A DNA stretch of 39,628 nucleotides, taken from NCBI GenBank assembly GCA_016200645.1, contig JACQEJ010000178.1:1-39628 (forward strand), written 5' to 3'. Under the pieces are notes generated by a model that was given only the letters and a program-made list of their open reading frames with translations, searched no databases and had not been told where the DNA came from. The DNA comes from Deltaproteobacteria bacterium. GTDB lineage: Bacteria; Desulfobacterota; GWC2-55-46; UBA9637. How positions within the stretch are numbered: the stretch's first letter is position 1; every line of letters begins with the position of its first letter. The translations under genes were made by a program, and so were the position numbers. Positions 23,206-31,585 of the stretch are shown here, one piece after another.

Positions 23206-24009
23206 ATGAGTGATATAGAAACAATTTTACTCTCCATAACCCTTGCAATAGGTATAATCCTTTCAGGACTCCTCTTTTTCTGCAAGGATGCGACGAGGAA
23301 ATTCTATCTTTCAATTGCCTCGGCTATTCTCCTCGTTGAAGGCGCCTATATAGGCATCAGATGGTTTGATACAGGCCATCCGCCTATGTTCGGAACCTTT
23401 GAAGCCACACTCACGGCATCGTGGATACTCATTCTGCTTTCAGTTTTCATTGACAGAAAGGAGAGATTTGCGGGGTTTATCATCCCCTTTGCCCTGCTTA
23501 CGCTCTTATATGGTTTAAAATTTGACAGAAGCGGCAAACCGCTCATTATATCTGAGCAGAGCTACTGGGTCTATTTTCATGCCCTCTTTGCGTGGATAGC
23601 GTATGGCTTTTATACATTTTCTTTTGCAGGGGCAGCGCTATCAATTATTCAGAAGAAACCGGCATCGGATAGTCAGAGAGAGGCTCTGGATGAATTTATC
23701 TATAGAATGCTTTTGAACGGTTTCCTGGCCCAAACCATCATGTTTGTCCTTGGCTCATATTATTCCATACGCTTGCACGGCAGCTGGTGGGTATGGGATC
23801 CGGTTGAATATCTTTTTGTGGTTTCCTGGTGTCTTTATGCGCTGCCCATACATGGAAGGATATTATACGGCTGGGGGGCAAAGAGGGTTGCGTGGTTGAC
23901 TGTGTTGGCAATGGCCGGGACGATGCTTCTCTACTGGGGCCTTATATATTTCCCTTTCGCAACCTATCACATCTTTGACACAGACATTAAGAGCCATTAT
24001 CCAAGTTAG
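23206..24009 (+). CDS. ccsA: Cytochrome c assembly protein, CcsA/CcmC superfamily
   Basis: A 267-residue polytopic inner-membrane haem-handling protein with about eight transmembrane helices. The signature tryptophan-rich periplasmic motif is GSWWVWDPVEYLFVVSW (WWD domain), flanked by conserved His candidates in WVYFHALFAW and LPIHGRILYG. CcsA-type proteins, with a ResB/CcsB partner not seen here, attach haem to CXXCH motifs of exported apocytochromes. This fits the cytochrome genes that follow on the same strand. The start ATG 23206 lacks a clear Shine-Dalgarno sequence. Confidence 0.88.
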   Translation: MSDIETILLSITLAIGIILSGLLFFCKDATRKFYLSIASAILLVEGAYIGIRWFDTGHPPMFGTFEATLTASWILILLSVFIDRKERFAGFIIPFALLTLLYGLKFDRSGKPLIISEQSYWVYFHALFAWIAYGFYTFSFAGAALSIIQKKPASDSQREALDEFIYRMLLNGFLAQTIMFVLGSYYSIRLHGSWWVWDPVEYLFVVSWCLYALPIHGRILYGWGAKRVAWLTVLAMAGTMLLYWGLIYFPFATYHIFDTDIKSHYPS

Positions 24010-24054
24010 ATGCAAGTTAAGACTAAAAACCTCCGCATTTGTCCTAAATTCCTC

Positions 24055-24084
24055 TTGACATTGACAATAAAAATTTGCTAATTT
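24055..24084 (+). promoter_or_regulatory. Sigma-70-type promoter of the cytochrome cluster
   Basis: TTGACA (24055-24060), 18-base spacer, TAATTT (24079-24084); a second TTGACA immediately follows the first. Predicted start near 24091, ten bases before the structured leader. Confidence 0.6.
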
Positions 24085-24100
24085 TACAGCTAAATAGACT

Positions 24101-24222
24101 GTCAACTGCTGACGAGGGTAGTTGACTTTAAGGTAACGGCTGCCTTAAATTGTAGAGTAAGCAATTGACCTTGCTAACGCAATCATAATACATTATTGCC
24201 CTACGGTTTAAGGTTTTTTTTT
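24101..24222 (+). promoter_or_regulatory. Structured attenuator leader of unknown class
   Basis: Hairpin 1 pairs GTCAACTGCT (24101-24110) with GGTAGTTGAC (24117-24126), ten pairs with two U-G, loop GACGAG. Hairpin 2 follows with no gap: TTTAAGGTA (24127-24135) with TGCCTTAAA (24141-24149), loop ACGGC. Competing with hairpin 2 is a 13-pair stem of CCTTAAATTGTAG (24143-24155) with CTACGGTTTAAGG (24201-24213), enclosing two small hairpins (AGCAA/TTGCT and GCAATCAT/ATTATTGC) and followed by nine T (24214-24222), an intrinsic terminator. The mutually exclusive arms indicate a riboswitch-like or protein-controlled attenuator. I could not match it to a known class. Confidence 0.68.
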
Positions 24223-24311
24223 AAGCAAGAGAAAAATTCTGCTTATGTCTTACACTTTATAAAATGCATAGAAACCAAAGCTATAATTAAACTATCGTTT
24301 AAGAGGCTTGC

Positions 24312-25739
24312 ATGACCTGTATTAAAAGGCCCATTTTTCTTTTTATTGCCCTCTTTTCTTTAATATTTATTTCCTGCGAAAAGCTGTTGGTTGAACCCTC
24401 TTTACCTCCCTCTAGTAGTACTTCCAGGTTGCTCCTTTATATGCATTCAACTTCTTTTACCCCCCCGGATATAACCTTTGTCATATCCGATATTAAGCTT
24501 CAGGCCGAAGATGACAGGTGGATAAACCTGGCCGATGGCCCGATAGATATAAGCGCTGCTGCATTGGTTGACAGGCAGATACTCTTAAAGGAGGCGGCTG
24601 TAACCCCCGGGTTGTATAAGGGCATAAAACTTACCATCTCCACTGCATATATGATGGGGAGAAGCGGCAATGTAAATTTTGCGCTTCCACAACCCGGCGG
24701 AGAGGTTGCGTTAAAGTCAAATATCAGTCTGAAGCCAAGAGACAGTTTTGTAGCATGTCTTGCATGGAACCCGGAAAAATCTCTTGAAAAAGGATATCTG
24801 TTTCAACCTTCCATAGAAGTAGAGCCTCAGATACCTTCGGCGAGAGAACTGCTTTTATTCATATCAAACAGTGCATCAAACTACATATCTGTCATAGACA
24901 GAAGCCTCGAAAGGGTTATTGGCGCCGTGACCGTTGGCGACAGGCCAATGGGTATGGTATTGAATGCCACAAAGGACAGACTGTATGTTGTAAACTCCGG
25001 CTCAAGAACCATCTCTATCATAGATACAACACAATTTTTTGTGCTGGATACAATCCAGCTTACGGCGGGAATAGAACCGACCGATATAGCGATTATACCT
25101 GATGATAAAAATTCAATCGAAGGCAAGCTCTATATCACAAACCGTCTTTCGAACGATGTTACTGTGGTGAGCACGACAACAAAGCGCGTGGTAACTACCA
25201 TCGCTGTTGGAACTTATCCTTCTGCCATTGCGGCTGACACGGTGAGAAAAGAGATTTATGTAACCAATAAATTATCCAACAACATGAGCATAATAAGCGC
25301 CATGGACAATTCGCTGGTTGCCAATATTGCCGTGGATAACAGACCGATGGGTATTGTGGTGGGCAAGGATAAGCTCTATGTATTTAACGAAGGCTCTAAC
25401 AGGATATCTGTCATATCCCCCTCGTTAAGAAAGGTGGTGTCAACCATCTCTGTGGAAGGGCCGCCCAGAAGAGGAATGCAGGGATTCTCCGACCAGCTCT
25501 TTGTTGTAAATACAGCCGCTGATACCCTCACATTTTTAAACGCCCAGGATGTTGCTACAAGGACTATTCCAGTGGGGAATAAACCGATAGGTCTTGCAGG
25601 CGATGAAAAAAGGAATCGCCTTTATATAACAAATCTTGGGGATAATACAGTTTCTCTCATTGACCCTATAGGGGAAAGAAAATTGAAAGAGCTCTTTGTG
25701 GGAAGGAGTCCATACGGAGCGCTCTTGCTGGAAAGGTGA
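24312..25739 (+). CDS. Lipoprotein with YVTN-type beta-propeller
   Basis: A 475-residue lipoprotein (lipobox LIFISC, Cys22). Residues about 35-175 resemble a DUF4382-like beta-sandwich (LLLYMHSTSFTPPDITFVIS, GPIDISAAAL, GLYKGIKLTIS). Residues about 185-475 hold seven or so YVTN/NHL-like propeller blades: NYISVIDRSLERVIGAVTVG, RTISIIDTTQFFVL, KLYITNRLSNDVTVVSTTTK, KEIYVTNKLSNNMSIISAMD. RBS AAGAGG. It is the first gene after the attenuator. Role unknown; propellers of this kind are common at cell surfaces and next to extracellular cytochromes. Confidence 0.85.
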   Translation: MTCIKRPIFLFIALFSLIFISCEKLLVEPSLPPSSSTSRLLLYMHSTSFTPPDITFVISDIKLQAEDDRWINLADGPIDISAAALVDRQILLKEAAVTPGLYKGIKLTISTAYMMGRSGNVNFALPQPGGEVALKSNISLKPRDSFVACLAWNPEKSLEKGYLFQPSIEVEPQIPSARELLLFISNSASNYISVIDRSLERVIGAVTVGDRPMGMVLNATKDRLYVVNSGSRTISIIDTTQFFVLDTIQLTAGIEPTDIAIIPDDKNSIEGKLYITNRLSNDVTVVSTTTKRVVTTIAVGTYPSAIAADTVRKEIYVTNKLSNNMSIISAMDNSLVANIAVDNRPMGIVVGKDKLYVFNEGSNRISVISPSLRKVVSTISVEGPPRRGMQGFSDQLFVVNTAADTLTFLNAQDVATRTIPVGNKPIGLAGDEKRNRLYITNLGDNTVSLIDPIGERKLKELFVGRSPYGALLLER

Positions 25740-25766
25740 TATACAGCCCGTTAGACACGGTATGCT

Positions 25767-25880
25767 TTTACCCCGTTACACCCGAAACGCATCAGCCTTA
25801 AGGCCGGGGAGGAATGCTGTTTAATATAAAAAAGTCCTCAGAGAAGCCACGCCCTAAACGGAGAGGCGTAACGGGGTTTA
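25767..25880. repeat. TTTACCCC-type composite inverted repeat (copy C)
   Basis: Outer arms TTTACCCCGTTACACC (25767-25782) and GGCGTAACGGGGTTTA (25865-25880) pair at 13 of 16 positions. The interior has GCCTTAAGGC and CACGCC/GGCGTAA-type pairing. It covers the start region of the next open frame, so it is either 5' UTR or encodes an N-terminal extension. Confidence 0.65.
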
Positions 25881-25885
25881 CCCAT

Positions 25886-28054
25886 ATGTTTTTGTTGAGT
25901 CATAAGGACGGAAGTATTACATTTTACTATACAGGAAAAAGGTCTAACGGCAGAATGAGGCTCTTGCTCCTCCTGCTGGCAGTAGTATTTATGAGTGTAA
26001 TAAGACCGGATAATGCCGTGGCGGCAGTCTACGGAAGGGCGGATATGAGTTACCAGAAGACAACCTCAACGACAGCGGGCCAGACTGCAGAGAGTTCAAG
26101 TCTCAGCCAGGGTTACTCATTAGGCTTTAATCATGCGCTGACCTCTGCTATAACTATTGCAGGCGATGTACGGTGGTCAATGTATGATACAGGCACGAAG
26201 CAAACGGAAGATGTATACCCCGTATTTTATCTTACCTATACGCCGCCATCAATGTACTATCTCTCCTTTAGCTATAACAGGAATGAATATATACCCCCTG
26301 GGGGCGACCGGATTGCGATTTCTAATATGAATGCGTCTTTTGCCCTTCCGCTGGAGAAGTGGCCTTCTCTTGCGCTTTCTTATAACCTTTCGACAACCAG
26401 CGATTATCTTTACCCTCATAAGATAGATACTGAGACTGAAAACAAGAACTTAAATACAAATTATAATATTATTTTTCTCGAAACCTCAGCAAACTTGAAT
26501 TATTCATATTCAGATCCCGTCACCAAGGATAATGTTGCCAAAACGAAATCCGAGACCCCATCCCACCAAGTATCAGCAAATCTTTCCAGGCCGTTCTGGG
26601 ACCAGAGGATACAGACAGGCGTCAATATCGGCTACAATCAGGCAGAAAATATCAATGAAAGCCTTGGCGCACCTGTCCAGTTTGAGCAAAAGATCACAGC
26701 GTCGGATGGTCTGTATCTTATAACCGCAACGCCTGCTATCGGCGCTCTTGCCAGCACGCCTGCATTGATAGACAATAATACCGGAGCTTCCGCTGGAATA
26801 GACCTGAACGGCATTAACAGAAATATAGGGCTCAGATTTGCAACGGCGGAATCGGTGCATAAGATAAATCTCTACATAAGCACATCAGATCCGAATATTG
26901 CTACTTATGTTAACAATTCTCCTACTTACTTTGGCTGGCAGTTATATATTAGCAGCGATGGGACAAACTGGACATTGTTTGGAACTCCGACAGCATCTTA
27001 TGATGCGGCATACAGCAGAATTGTCTTTACCTTTACAGAGACGAGCGCCCTTTATTTTAAGGTTGTGAACACCCTATTCCCTGCCGGCGCACTGACAATC
27101 AATGTGACTGAGATTGAGGCCATCGGTTTTTTCAATTCAACGCCAACAGTGAAATTGACCTCTGTTACAAAAAGAGACTTCGGCGGACTCAATATTTCAT
27201 TCGCGCCTATTACACGGCTGAGCATGAATTATAATATTAACTACGATCATTCCACCCGTGATGTTAGCCGTTTTGAAACAACCGGTGTAAACCAGGGGGG
27301 CGGTCTGAGCTTGATTGTGGTGCCTGAGTACCTTAACTTAACTACTAATTATACCACATCTACTACAAAATCAAGCAGGGAGACAACGACCGGCCAAACC
27401 TCTGCGCTAGAAGCCGGGACTAACAGCTATGCGCTATCGCTTTCGACAACACCTCTTCCAACATTGAACGCAAGCCTGAATTATGGTTACAATGAATCTT
27501 TAACAGATGGCGATGTCTCCTCCACAAGTAATTCCACGAGCGGCAATATATTCATGAGGCTTTACAAAGGCGTTAATCTCGGTCTTACAAGCACATTAAG
27601 CGCATCAAAAGATCTGAAGGCAAATTCAACAACTGACGCTGCAAGTCATAGCGCAAACTTAAATCTCGTTCCCTGGAGGCCTCTCACTATAGTGGTAAAT
27701 GGGGGCATATCCGACAGCGCTACGCAGCAGGCAGGGGCAGAGACACATTCTTCCGGTAAAACGCTCAACGCAAACCTTTCGTATACGCCAACAAGAAGCC
27801 TGTACCTTGCGGCTTCATTCACTATAGAACCCACGAGCTCGCAGAGCTACAGCGCCACATGGCTTCCGACCAGAAATACTCAAGTAAGCGCACGATATGG
27901 CAGTGCAGGAAATGCCACAAATATGGGCGGGGATTTCAGCTGGACGCCTATTTACAGGCTCGTGCTGCACATAGGCTATACCGGCACCCAAACGGATAAT
28001 ATGACCCATGACCACAGCGAAGCTATCTTTGCCAGCGCGTCCTTGAATTTATAA
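25886..28054 (+). CDS. Large outer-membrane beta-barrel with inserted discoidin-like domain
   Basis: About 722 residues from ATG 25886; ATG 25814 would run through the repeat (copy C) and ATG 25955 is also possible. A signal peptide (MRLLLLLLAVVFMSVI, cleavage after AVAA) precedes many alternating amphipathic strands (LSQGYSLGFNHALTSAITIA, YYLSFSYNRNEY, LNLVPWRPLTIVVNGGIS), ending in ASASLNL. At roughly 26810-27130 a discoidin/F5-8C-like insert is visible (IGLRFATAESVHKINLYIS, GWQLYISSDGTNWTLFG, LYFKVVN). No haem motif. In a cluster rich in multihaem lipoproteins it is the best candidate for the porin of a porin-cytochrome conduit; that role is inferred. Confidence 0.82.
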   Translation: MFLLSHKDGSITFYYTGKRSNGRMRLLLLLLAVVFMSVIRPDNAVAAVYGRADMSYQKTTSTTAGQTAESSSLSQGYSLGFNHALTSAITIAGDVRWSMYDTGTKQTEDVYPVFYLTYTPPSMYYLSFSYNRNEYIPPGGDRIAISNMNASFALPLEKWPSLALSYNLSTTSDYLYPHKIDTETENKNLNTNYNIIFLETSANLNYSYSDPVTKDNVAKTKSETPSHQVSANLSRPFWDQRIQTGVNIGYNQAENINESLGAPVQFEQKITASDGLYLITATPAIGALASTPALIDNNTGASAGIDLNGINRNIGLRFATAESVHKINLYISTSDPNIATYVNNSPTYFGWQLYISSDGTNWTLFGTPTASYDAAYSRIVFTFTETSALYFKVVNTLFPAGALTINVTEIEAIGFFNSTPTVKLTSVTKRDFGGLNISFAPITRLSMNYNINYDHSTRDVSRFETTGVNQGGGLSLIVVPEYLNLTTNYTTSTTKSSRETTTGQTSALEAGTNSYALSLSTTPLPTLNASLNYGYNESLTDGDVSSTSNSTSGNIFMRLYKGVNLGLTSTLSASKDLKANSTTDAASHSANLNLVPWRPLTIVVNGGISDSATQQAGAETHSSGKTLNANLSYTPTRSLYLAASFTIEPTSSQSYSATWLPTRNTQVSARYGSAGNATNMGGDFSWTPIYRLVLHIGYTGTQTDNMTHDHSEAIFASASLNL

Positions 28055-28137
28055 CGAGTGAAGCCTGTTTGAGATGGGGAAAAGGGCAGGGCGCGCAATA
28101 ATGAGACCATAAAAAATCTTGCATAAAAGGGGGAATA

Positions 28138-28734
28138 ATGTATAATAATATCGTGAACATAAGAACTATAGTTTTATTTTTCCTTATCATTATCATTGTT
28201 GGCGGAGGTTGCAGTGGCTCGACGATAAAATATGTTAATCCGACAGCCAATTTTTCATATATAAAAAAGGTGGCTGTGCTGCCATTCAATAATCTTAGCG
28301 ACGATAGATACGCCGGAGAGAGGGTAAGAAACGCCTTTATTGTAGACCTGATGTCCCGAGGTGTATTTGAAGTGGTGGAGCAGGGTGAGGTTACAAAAGT
28401 GCTTGGCGTAATATTCAGAGAGGCTGGCGTCGAAGAAGGGAAGGTTGTGCCGGTTGATAAGGATTCGCTTAAGTTGATAGGGGAAAAATTGGGAGTGCAG
28501 GCCGTAATACTGGGGAGTGTGGATGAGTATTCTGGCGCCGCTTATGGAGGCGGCAGCGCTACTGTGTCAATTTCCGTCAGGATGCTTGATACCGGCTCAG
28601 GCATAATCCTCTGGCAGGCAAAGAGCGCCGAGAGCAGCAGAAGTGTTTGGAGAAAGTTGATTGGCATAGAGGAAATAGACAGAGACGAATTGACAAAAAA
28701 GGCCGTTAAGGATGTGCTGGATACATTATTGTAA
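28138..28734 (+). CDS. CsgG/GNA1162-like lipoprotein (1 of 3 in the cluster)
   Basis: A 198-residue lipoprotein (lipobox IVGGGC, Cys25) with an alpha/beta domain of CsgG/GNA1162/TolB-N type: KKVAVLPFNNLSDDRYAGER, FIVDLMSRGVFEVVEQGE, LKLIGEKLGVQAVILGSVDE, SISVRMLDTGSGIILWQAKS. Such lipoproteins act at the outer membrane; CsgG itself is the curli export pore, but this protein is shorter than CsgG and lacks an obvious barrel-forming insert. RBS GGGGG before ATG 28138. Confidence 0.83.
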   Translation: MYNNIVNIRTIVLFFLIIIIVGGGCSGSTIKYVNPTANFSYIKKVAVLPFNNLSDDRYAGERVRNAFIVDLMSRGVFEVVEQGEVTKVLGVIFREAGVEEGKVVPVDKDSLKLIGEKLGVQAVILGSVDEYSGAAYGGGSATVSISVRMLDTGSGIILWQAKSAESSRSVWRKLIGIEEIDRDELTKKAVKDVLDTLL

Positions 28735-28807
28735 TTGTTATGTTGCAGCAGAAGGGGAACTCCTATATAATTCCTGAGTGTAGCTCTAAACATTAGCAGG
28801 AGGGCAT

Positions 28808-30388
28808 ATGGGCAAAAAGAGATATGAAAAGATAACAGTATATAGAAGCTGCAAAGCGAGAGCTCGGACGCTTCTCTTCCGTGTTTCGTATATTCTCTTT
28901 TTCAGCCTCGGTATTGCCTCTGCTGCTATGGCTGCCAGCGGTAATAGTTTTGGAACTATAAGCCAGCCGGTTATTTTAAAAAATATTGCCATACTGCCAT
29001 TTGAAAATCTTAGCGACAATCCTGCTGCTACAAAGATACTCGGTGAGTTCATAAAAAGAGAATTAAGGGGGAAAGGCTGGGTGTTTATAACGAAGGATGA
29101 CGCGGTAGAAGAATTTCTTGCGAAGAGAAGGATTCGTTATACAGGGGGGGTGACGCGATTGGTTGCGAGGGAGATGGGAAAGGTTCTTGGGGTTGATGCT
29201 GTGTTGGTTGGTTCCATCAATCAGTTTTATGCGGCCAATAAGGGCAAAATAGATGTGGGGGTGACTGCCAGGCTGGTCAGCACGATTGACGGCAGCATCA
29301 TATGGGCTGACAGCCTGTCTTATACGGAGAGTGATTTTGTAGGTCTGCTTGGTTTAGGCCTGATAACATCTGTTGATAACTTGAGCTCAAGGGTCGCAAA
29401 GGATCTTGTAAGGGGAATAGCCGATCAATTTTTCATAAAAAAAGAGGTCGGCTTAAGTCCATTTGAGGTAGAAAAGGCAGAGGCGTATCCCTCTGCGGCA
29501 AAGGGGGGAACGAGGATAGAATTGAGGGTAAAGATGCTGCCTATTACAGAAGAACCGAAAGAGGTAAAAGCAATAATTGCCGGCAATAAAATCGGCCTTG
29601 TCAGAGGGGAGGACGGTGAATATGAAGGCTCTGTAACCGCGCCGGCTGATGAGGGTGTATATCCGGTAGATGTGGTGGCAATGGATCAGACCATGTCGCC
29701 ATTCCCGTTCGGCGCTGTTGCTGAGATAGTTATTGATAGTACGCCGCCGAAGGTTAGCTTAACGGTCAGCAAGAAGGCCTTTGCTCCTCAGAGAAAAGGT
29801 TATATACTATTCACGCCAAAGCTCTTGAGTTTCGATGAAATTGATGAGTGGTCAATCGAAATTTTTAACAAGGAAGGAAAGGGGATAAGGGGTGATAAAG
29901 GATATGGCAAACTACCCAAAGGGCTAATCTGGAGAGGTGAGACAGATAAATTGGTTCAGGCATCGGACGGAGAGTATACCTACAAGTTCGTGGTGAAGGA
30001 TGCGGCAGGGAATGAAACAGTCTTAACTGACAGCATAAGGGTGAAAAACAACCCGCCGGTACTAAAGGTTGATGTGGATAAGATAGAAGATAACCTCCTG
30101 TTTACCTTTGGTTATGATCAGGATGAAAATATACGCTCATGGGAGCTGGATATCATGGATAAAGGAGGCAAACCTGTAAAGACAATTGAAGGGAGAGGTG
30201 AGCTGCCGCCGAAATTGGAATATCCTATAAAAGCAGATTTTGATATAAGCGCTATGGCATTTTCAATTACTGCCACTGATGACGCAGACAATTCTGTCAC
30301 CGTAACCAAATCCATACAACCTATCCTTTCTAAAAAGACCCCGTTCGCAAAGGCGAATGCAAAAGGGCAGGTGGATGAGGATTTTTAA
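28808..30388 (+). CDS. CsgG-like domain protein with Ig-like repeats (2 of 3)
   Basis: A 526-residue exported protein; signal peptide near residues 20-42 ending AAMAA. Residues about 55-215 are CsgG/GNA1162-like (LKNIAILPFENLSDNPAATK, MGKVLGVDAVLVGSINQFYA, ARLVSTIDGSIIWADSLSY). Three Ig-like/FlgD-like beta domains follow (SPFEVEKAEAYPSAAKGGTR onward; DSTPPKVSLTVSKKAF; NNPPVLKVDVDKIEDN), with the recurring GxGxLPxxLxW pattern (GYGKLPKGLIW, GRGELPPKLEY). RBS GGAGGG. It ends two bases before the next ATG, so the genes are translationally close. It may form a periplasmic scaffold; function unproven. Confidence 0.8.
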   Translation: MGKKRYEKITVYRSCKARARTLLFRVSYILFFSLGIASAAMAASGNSFGTISQPVILKNIAILPFENLSDNPAATKILGEFIKRELRGKGWVFITKDDAVEEFLAKRRIRYTGGVTRLVAREMGKVLGVDAVLVGSINQFYAANKGKIDVGVTARLVSTIDGSIIWADSLSYTESDFVGLLGLGLITSVDNLSSRVAKDLVRGIADQFFIKKEVGLSPFEVEKAEAYPSAAKGGTRIELRVKMLPITEEPKEVKAIIAGNKIGLVRGEDGEYEGSVTAPADEGVYPVDVVAMDQTMSPFPFGAVAEIVIDSTPPKVSLTVSKKAFAPQRKGYILFTPKLLSFDEIDEWSIEIFNKEGKGIRGDKGYGKLPKGLIWRGETDKLVQASDGEYTYKFVVKDAAGNETVLTDSIRVKNNPPVLKVDVDKIEDNLLFTFGYDQDENIRSWELDIMDKGGKPVKTIEGRGELPPKLEYPIKADFDISAMAFSITATDDADNSVTVTKSIQPILSKKTPFAKANAKGQVDEDF

Positions 30389-30390
30389 CT

Positions 30391-31545
30391 ATGGGAAAGC
30401 ATACCCTTCCCATGTTTTTTCTTGCTCTGGGGGTGATTGTTTTTCTGGGGTTATTTTTTGCAATTTCAGGGCATATTTCCTGGAGTAAAAATGGCGATTG
30501 CAGGGACTGTCATTCCGGGGCAAAGGCCAAAGAATTGGGATTGGATGATGTGTATGCAAAGGTTGCATCGCTCAAATACAAGCATTCTGTTGTGGAAGAT
30601 GAGAAATGTGAGCAGTGCCATATATTGAAGGGGTTTAAGACGGGAAGGACATGGGAATTAGCCTCGTCTGAACTTCAGAGAGAGCAGATATTTTTTTTAA
30701 AAAGCCTCTTATGGGATAGAAAATACAGTGTGGATCTGAAGATAAAGGATGGCGCAGGGAAAGAGGTGTTGGTTACCAATGTTCAGGTCAAACCATCGCA
30801 AATTTCCAATATAGTTGATAACGACCTGAAAGAACCTCTGATAAAAGATGTATTCATAGAAGGGATAAGGCAGGCGGTATTCCTTGAGGCAACGATTGGA
30901 TGGGAAACCGACAAGCCGTCTAATTCAATAGTAGAGTATGGGCTGACCCCTCAATACGGTGAAATATCGGTATCTGAGAAGATATTTGCAAACGGCCACA
31001 GGATAACCATAGCAGGATTAAAGCCCAAAAAACTCTATCACTATCGTGTAAAATCCAGAGACATATTCGGCAATACAGGGGTGTCTCCTGATTTTGTGCT
31101 TGATACATCCGCACAGGTCGGCAGCAGGGGAAACGATGCGGAGATAGATACAATGCGGCCTCAGATAAAAAAGGTCGCTTTTTTTAAGACTCATGGGACA
31201 CAGGATATTTTTCTTAAACTTTCAAGCGATAAGCCTGTCAAGGCGTATTTAACAATCAATGAGCCTGCCGAGATTGACAAGCATGGTTTCGGTCTTGTTC
31301 CTGCAAGAGTTTCCAGGATAGATGCATGTGTAAAGTGTCATGCTCAGGGCATATCCCATCCCGTTGGCATAAGAAGCAATGGGCCAAAGACAAAAATTCC
31401 TGCGGAACTTCCAACCATTGAAGGCGGTGTGATTACCTGCGTTACCTGTCACTATCCTCACGGCGGGAACAAAAAATATTTTGCCAGATTGGATTTTGAA
31501 AGAGACCTCTGTCTGGCATGCCATACAACCGGCTCTTTTTTATAG
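30391..31545 (+). CDS. Pentahaem cytochrome c with fibronectin-like domain
   Basis: A 384-residue cytochrome with an N-terminal hydrophobic anchor or signal (FFLALGVIVFLGLFFAISG). Five CXXCH motifs: CRDCH and CEQCH near residues 36-72, and CVKCH, CVTCH, CLACH in the C-terminal quarter. Between them, residues about 150-240 look like a purple-acid-phosphatase-type fibronectin III domain (ATIGWETDKPSNSIVEYGLT, HRITIAGLKPKKLYHYRVKS). The haem pairs separated by a beta-sandwich suggest an electron relay in the periplasm or at the outer membrane. Confidence 0.88.
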   Translation: MGKHTLPMFFLALGVIVFLGLFFAISGHISWSKNGDCRDCHSGAKAKELGLDDVYAKVASLKYKHSVVEDEKCEQCHILKGFKTGRTWELASSELQREQIFFLKSLLWDRKYSVDLKIKDGAGKEVLVTNVQVKPSQISNIVDNDLKEPLIKDVFIEGIRQAVFLEATIGWETDKPSNSIVEYGLTPQYGEISVSEKIFANGHRITIAGLKPKKLYHYRVKSRDIFGNTGVSPDFVLDTSAQVGSRGNDAEIDTMRPQIKKVAFFKTHGTQDIFLKLSSDKPVKAYLTINEPAEIDKHGFGLVPARVSRIDACVKCHAQGISHPVGIRSNGPKTKIPAELPTIEGGVITCVTCHYPHGGNKKYFARLDFERDLCLACHTTGSFL

Positions 31546-31585
31546 GAGAATTTAAATTTTGCATTTTCTTTCAGAGGAGGCAAGG

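Noticed and set aside
23048-23314. Minus-strand open frame of 88 codons
   Set aside because: No RBS or domain, overlaps the cytochrome assembly gene, and its sequence is the complement of the spacer and gene start.
24101-24222. ANTAR or c-di-GMP or guanidine-II identity for the leader
   Set aside because: The hexaloop A1/G4 rule is not met, GEMM conserved boxes are absent, and the ACGR tetraloops lack proper closing pairs.
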